Of a stretch of 64,000 bases of DNA, positions 60,700 to 64,000 are shown piece after piece. Numbering within the stretch: the stretch's first letter is position 1; every line of letters begins with the position of its first letter. The position numbers and the translations under genes were made by a program. The notes beneath the pieces are model-generated. The model was given only the letters and a program-made list of their open reading frames with translations, was not told where the DNA came from and searched no databases. The DNA is from Pyronema omphalodes (Eukaryota; Ascomycota; Pezizomycetes; Pezizales; Pyronemataceae), in assembly GCA_024516155.1 (NCBI GenBank), contig JAJJXM010000057.1:1-64000 (forward strand), in the 5' to 3' direction.

Positions 60700-63300
60700 T
60701 GTAGTTTCTGTGGGTATGTAGTTGTGGTTACCATATCTTACTATCAATATATGAAAACCACGGCGCTGGGTTATTGGAGTTAAAAACGAGTTCAGTATGC
60801 AATAGGAAACAGGCAAGGAATGGTATTTTAACTAAATACAGGATACTGTGATAAAATATACTTCTAAATATCGCTTGAAATGGGTTGATGATTCTGATAG
60901 GAAAATTTTAGGTTGGGATACGATGTGCCCGGGGGACTGATGATATTGTAAATGGAACCGCGGGAAAAAGATTTATGGTTGGTATACTGACATCTCTTCT
61001 GCTCTGCGAATAGAGCTTATGAGGTACATTCTATCCAGTGATAGCAGTCATCGCCAGGGCATTTAGTGATACTGATGCGTTTGAATTCCGCGCATAAAGT
61101 GTCCCAGCTGCTGGAGATATGGTTTCGTCCCCCATTGTAGAAGAAGTTCTGCTTGTAAGGGTTCAAACCAACTCCCCAAACGCTCTGGATGAAAGTTCTG
61201 AAATTCTAAGATTCCTATTAGTTAATTTTCTGGATGCACCGAGACTTAATGGCATTTTTATGCTAACTTGCCTCGTATTTTTCGATTCTTTTCCGCTCCA
61301 CATAAACGATGAATCGGCCGTATGAACCGCTGATTTCAGTTACGTTATCCGGCACTTCTTCCAGTGGCTGTTCAAGTCAGTTCATCCGCAATATCACTTC
61401 AACTATGGACAAAGGTGTGGAGTTCTCACCATCAATCTGGTGAAATAACCCTGTTCATTGACGGTATCACCGCAGACTACACGGGCGGTTTCTCCAATCT
61501 TCTGGATTTCATATACTTTCTGAACACGCTCGTCGATGATATCCATGACATCTTGCTGAATCTTGGCCTCCTTAGCCTGAAGGTTATCTTGAACGTGTTG
61601 GTCATGTTTTGCGATGTTATTTTCAATCTTCTGTTCAAGATCCTGTGTCTTGATCTCATTAGCCCGAAGACGATCTTGAACCAGCACGTCATGTTTTGCG
61701 ATATTTTGTTGAATCTCCTGACCAAGCTCATGTGTCTTGACCTCACAGGCTCCAAGGCGATCTTGAACCTGCTTTTCATGTTTTGCGATAATCTCCTGAA
61801 CGTTTTGCTGAATTCCCTGGCCTTGCCTCCAGATATTGACCTCATTGACCCTCAGGCGTTCCTGAGTTCGCTTCTCATTTTCGGTGAGGCGTTCCTTAAC
61901 CTGTGTTTGAACATGTTTCTCGGACTCTCCAAGCCGGTTCTCAACGAGATTCTCCATCTTTTTCTCACTCTCTACAAGGGTTTCTTGGATTCGTGTCTCA
62001 TTCTCTGCCATGTGCTGCTGAACCTGTTCAAAAATCTTCTTCTCCTTCTTGGCCAAGGCGTGCTTCATATCCTGCTTGATATCTTTTTTCATTTGCCCAA
62101 ACTGCTCCTCAATTTCGTAGTATCTCTTGAGCAGCTTCGCCATATCCATAGTAGGTCCATCCTGGCCAGCCTTGCCGATCTGCTTCTGCAATTTCTTGTT
62201 CTCCTTGCGCAGCATCTTGACTTCATTCGCTAGATTGTCCGTCTGTTCCTGAAGTTGCTGGTCCTGCATTTTCATTTCGGCGGTGGTGTAACTGTTGTTG
62301 CGGGCCTTCTCTTCCAATTCCTCCTTCTCCTTAACCAACTTATTGATCATGTCCTGCATAATTGGTTGGGCCTTGAGTTGTTCAATCGCGGCCTTGCGCG
62401 CTTCCTTGAGCTGATCATTTTCGGTTGTAACGTGGTTAATCAATTTCTCAGTTTTTGGCGGGTTAGATTTAGATTGTTTATCAATAATTGCAAGCTGTTT
62501 CTTCAACTGTCTAATCTCTTGTGCTCTCTGTTCATTGTCTTCTTTGAGTTGATTATACCGCTCTTCAAGCTTATTGCATCCGGTTGCGAGCCGATCATTT
62601 TCCTTCAAAAGGCGATTATTTTCTTTCGTAAGGCGATCAGTATCCATGGTGGTATGCTCGATATGTTGTTGCAAATCCGGTTCGATTTTGGACTGATTTT
62701 CGACAGCAGTATAAGTTTCGGGCAACTGTTTGCCTTCCGCATGATGGAGGGGCTTCGGCTCCTGTCCTCGCGAATGAGTGCAATCGACAGCAACTGCAGA
62801 GTTCTTGGGCTCCTCCACGCTTCGTTCATTAGAGGAAGCCGTGGCGGTTGACGCTTGAGGAGTCTGCCGCGATGTAAGCCCCGGTACGATGGGATGGATA
62901 TGGTCATGCTGCGAAACAACTGCTTTGAGTGGTTATAAATGGTGTCACGTAGACAATGGTTGTGGTTAGTATAAGATGTACAAGTGGAAGAAGAAAGGTG
63001 TGGGGGCGACTGAGCGGGCTGGTGGTAGGAGGAGAGGTTTATATGGAGCATCTTTCACAAACTTTCATGGGCAGGGGTCACACAGCTCAGAGGCGGGCTG
63101 AAAGCAGAAAAACGTTGTCCAGTACCACCCAAGAATTCCGCCAGGGGTCAAACCTGTATTTTGCTTTCTTGACCATCATATTCTGAACAAACAAGCACAA
63201 CTATATGGTATGCATGTCAGGAAAGTGCTGTTTGTCTTAACACCTCAACTATTGAGGCGAGAACTGGCGCAAGGCCAGTATCATGGAGATCTTGATGACC
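60700..63300 (-). repeat. Right arm of the large inverted duplication
   Basis: Inverted partner of 56370-59060. Inner edge near 60710 (GTGGGTATGTAGTTGTGG), outer edge near 63270-63300 (GTCATCAAGATCTCCATGATACTGGCC on the minus strand, matching about 56375-56400). Confidence 0.88.
61263..62647 (-). CDS. Coiled-coil protein, open copy
   Basis: 440 aa from the Met at 62647 (MDTDRLTKENN) in two exons: 61430-62647 and 61263-61367, with a 62-nt intron (61368-61429, GTGAGA donor, AACAG acceptor) at the same place as in the plus copy. Nearly all is predicted coiled coil. An N-terminal heptad region is followed by an array of about 20-residue units of form EN-E/K-R-x-QE-R-L and AKHDxxVQDRL, then a compact conserved end (CGDTVNEQGYFTRLM, YGRFIVYVERKRIEKYEAS). 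The frame is open 57 codons further upstream (to 62818) without an ATG. The ATG equivalent to that of the plus copy is out of frame by a 2-bp difference. Either the N-terminus is shortened or an upstream exon was missed. Role unknown; a structural or tether protein is possible. Confidence 0.7.
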
Positions 63301-63790
63301 TGTTACCCAATACCTCGCATAATGAGTCCCATGGGTTGTGGATGATTGATTATGGGATTATCCGTATTGGAGGAATAGCAAGGTAGATAGATACTGACTA
63401 ATAGTGATTGGATTCTCTCGATCCGAAACAAGCCAAGCCCCGCGCTTAAACCCTAAGTCCGCAGTCTGCTACAGTCAATTGCCTCCTCTGAATGGACGGG
63501 TTCAAGGCCGTGATAGCCCGTCATTACTGCTGACTGGACGCGCAGCCACACTGCTGATTAGGGTTACCCTAACCCTGCTCTCCCCAGCTATCCCCAGCCC
63601 TCCCCTGCTCTCCTCTGCTCTTCTTTTCTCTCCCCTTCTCTCCTCACTGCTCTACTTCCCTCCTCACCGCTCCTCTTCTCTCCGCTTCTCTCTTCTCCGC
63701 TCCTCTCTTCTCTGCTCCGTTTCACTCATCTCCGCTCCCCTTCTCTACCTAGTTACCAGAAACCTGATGCAGCAAGGAGGGTTAAAGAGG
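63301..63790. other. Intergenic sequence with telomere-like units and pyrimidine tract
   Basis: No gene. TTAGGGTTACCCTAACCCT (63558-63576) is a head-to-head pair of telomere-type units. It is followed by a C/T-rich tract of CTCTCC/TCTGCTC units (63577-63745). Confidence 0.75.
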
Positions 63791-63799
63791 GTGAAGATA

Positions 63800-63990
63800 T
63801 AGTCAGATTCAGTCATATTCAGTCAGATTCAGTCACCACGCGGTAAGTTCAGTCACCGCGCGGTAAGTTCTAACGAGCCTGAATATCTAACGAGCCTGAA
63901 TATTTAACGAGCCTGAATATCTGAACATTGAAATATCCGAATATCTCAATATCTGAATATCTCAATATCTCAATATCCGAATATACATTC
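63800..63990. repeat. Three adjacent short tandem repeats at the window end
   Basis: CAGATTCAGT-type decamers (63800-63835), two CACCGCGCGGTAAGTT units (about 63836-63870), three TAACGAGCCTGAATAT units (about 63871-63920) and TCTCAATATCTGAATA-type units (about 63930-63985). Confidence 0.85.
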
Positions 63991-64000
63991 TTTACCCCAG

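Overview
The window looks like a chromosomal segment of a filamentous ascomycete (Pezizomycotina; perhaps a leotiomycete, which is only a guess). The evidence is short GT-AG introns of about 50-90 nt with CTAAC/CTAAT branch sites, a fungal saccharopine dehydrogenase gene (LYS1), an allantoate-permease-type MFS transporter, a C2H2 zinc-finger gene, a Ty1/copia retrotransposon, and TTAGGG-type motifs near one end. Genes are sparse and repeats abundant. No rRNA, tRNA or CRISPR was recognised.

Region 1 (1-25 kb) is a cluster of four paralogous F-box/leucine-rich-type genes: A at 2880-4167 (minus), B at 8696-10391, C at 19375-21139 and D at 23430-24847 (all plus). They share a 21-codon first exon and the first two introns at the same positions. 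B, C and D also share a third in-frame intron. Blocks of flanking DNA are duplicated with them, so the cluster grew by segmental duplication. A young copia element with identical 161-bp LTRs and a 5-bp target duplication sits between B and C (11494-16937). Its gag and pol lie in one frame, interrupted by a single UGA, and pol carries a 393-nt intron between integrase and reverse transcriptase.

Region 2 (25-43 kb) is gene-poor. It holds a 201-bp MITE with a strong internal hairpin, a short two-exon gene candidate, a decayed gene, a secreted/single-pass membrane protein gene (30253-31455), some doubtful coding fragments and a three-finger C2H2 gene (35965-37138).

Region 3 (43-52 kb) has the housekeeping-like genes: the three-exon MFS transporter (43217-44961), a Lys/Ser/Thr-rich ORF (minus) and four-exon LYS1 (50457-51986, minus), which has Gcn4/CPC1-type TGAGTCA sites upstream. 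Between them lie a 774-bp hAT-like non-autonomous transposon with a perfect 8-bp target duplication and a 337-bp MITE with 53-bp perfect terminal inverted repeats and TA flanks.

Region 4 (53-64 kb) is a repeat-rich end. Fragments of the hAT-like element, one of which seeded a minisatellite, lie beside three copies of a coiled-coil gene. Two of these form the arms of an imperfect inverted duplication of about 2.6 kb around a 1.6-kb spacer; the plus copy is frameshifted by an 11-bp tandem duplication, and the minus copy is open but has lost its start. The window ends with head-to-head telomere-like units, a pyrimidine tract and short tandem repeats. The genes do not form one pathway; the coherent themes are gene-family expansion and transposon activity.
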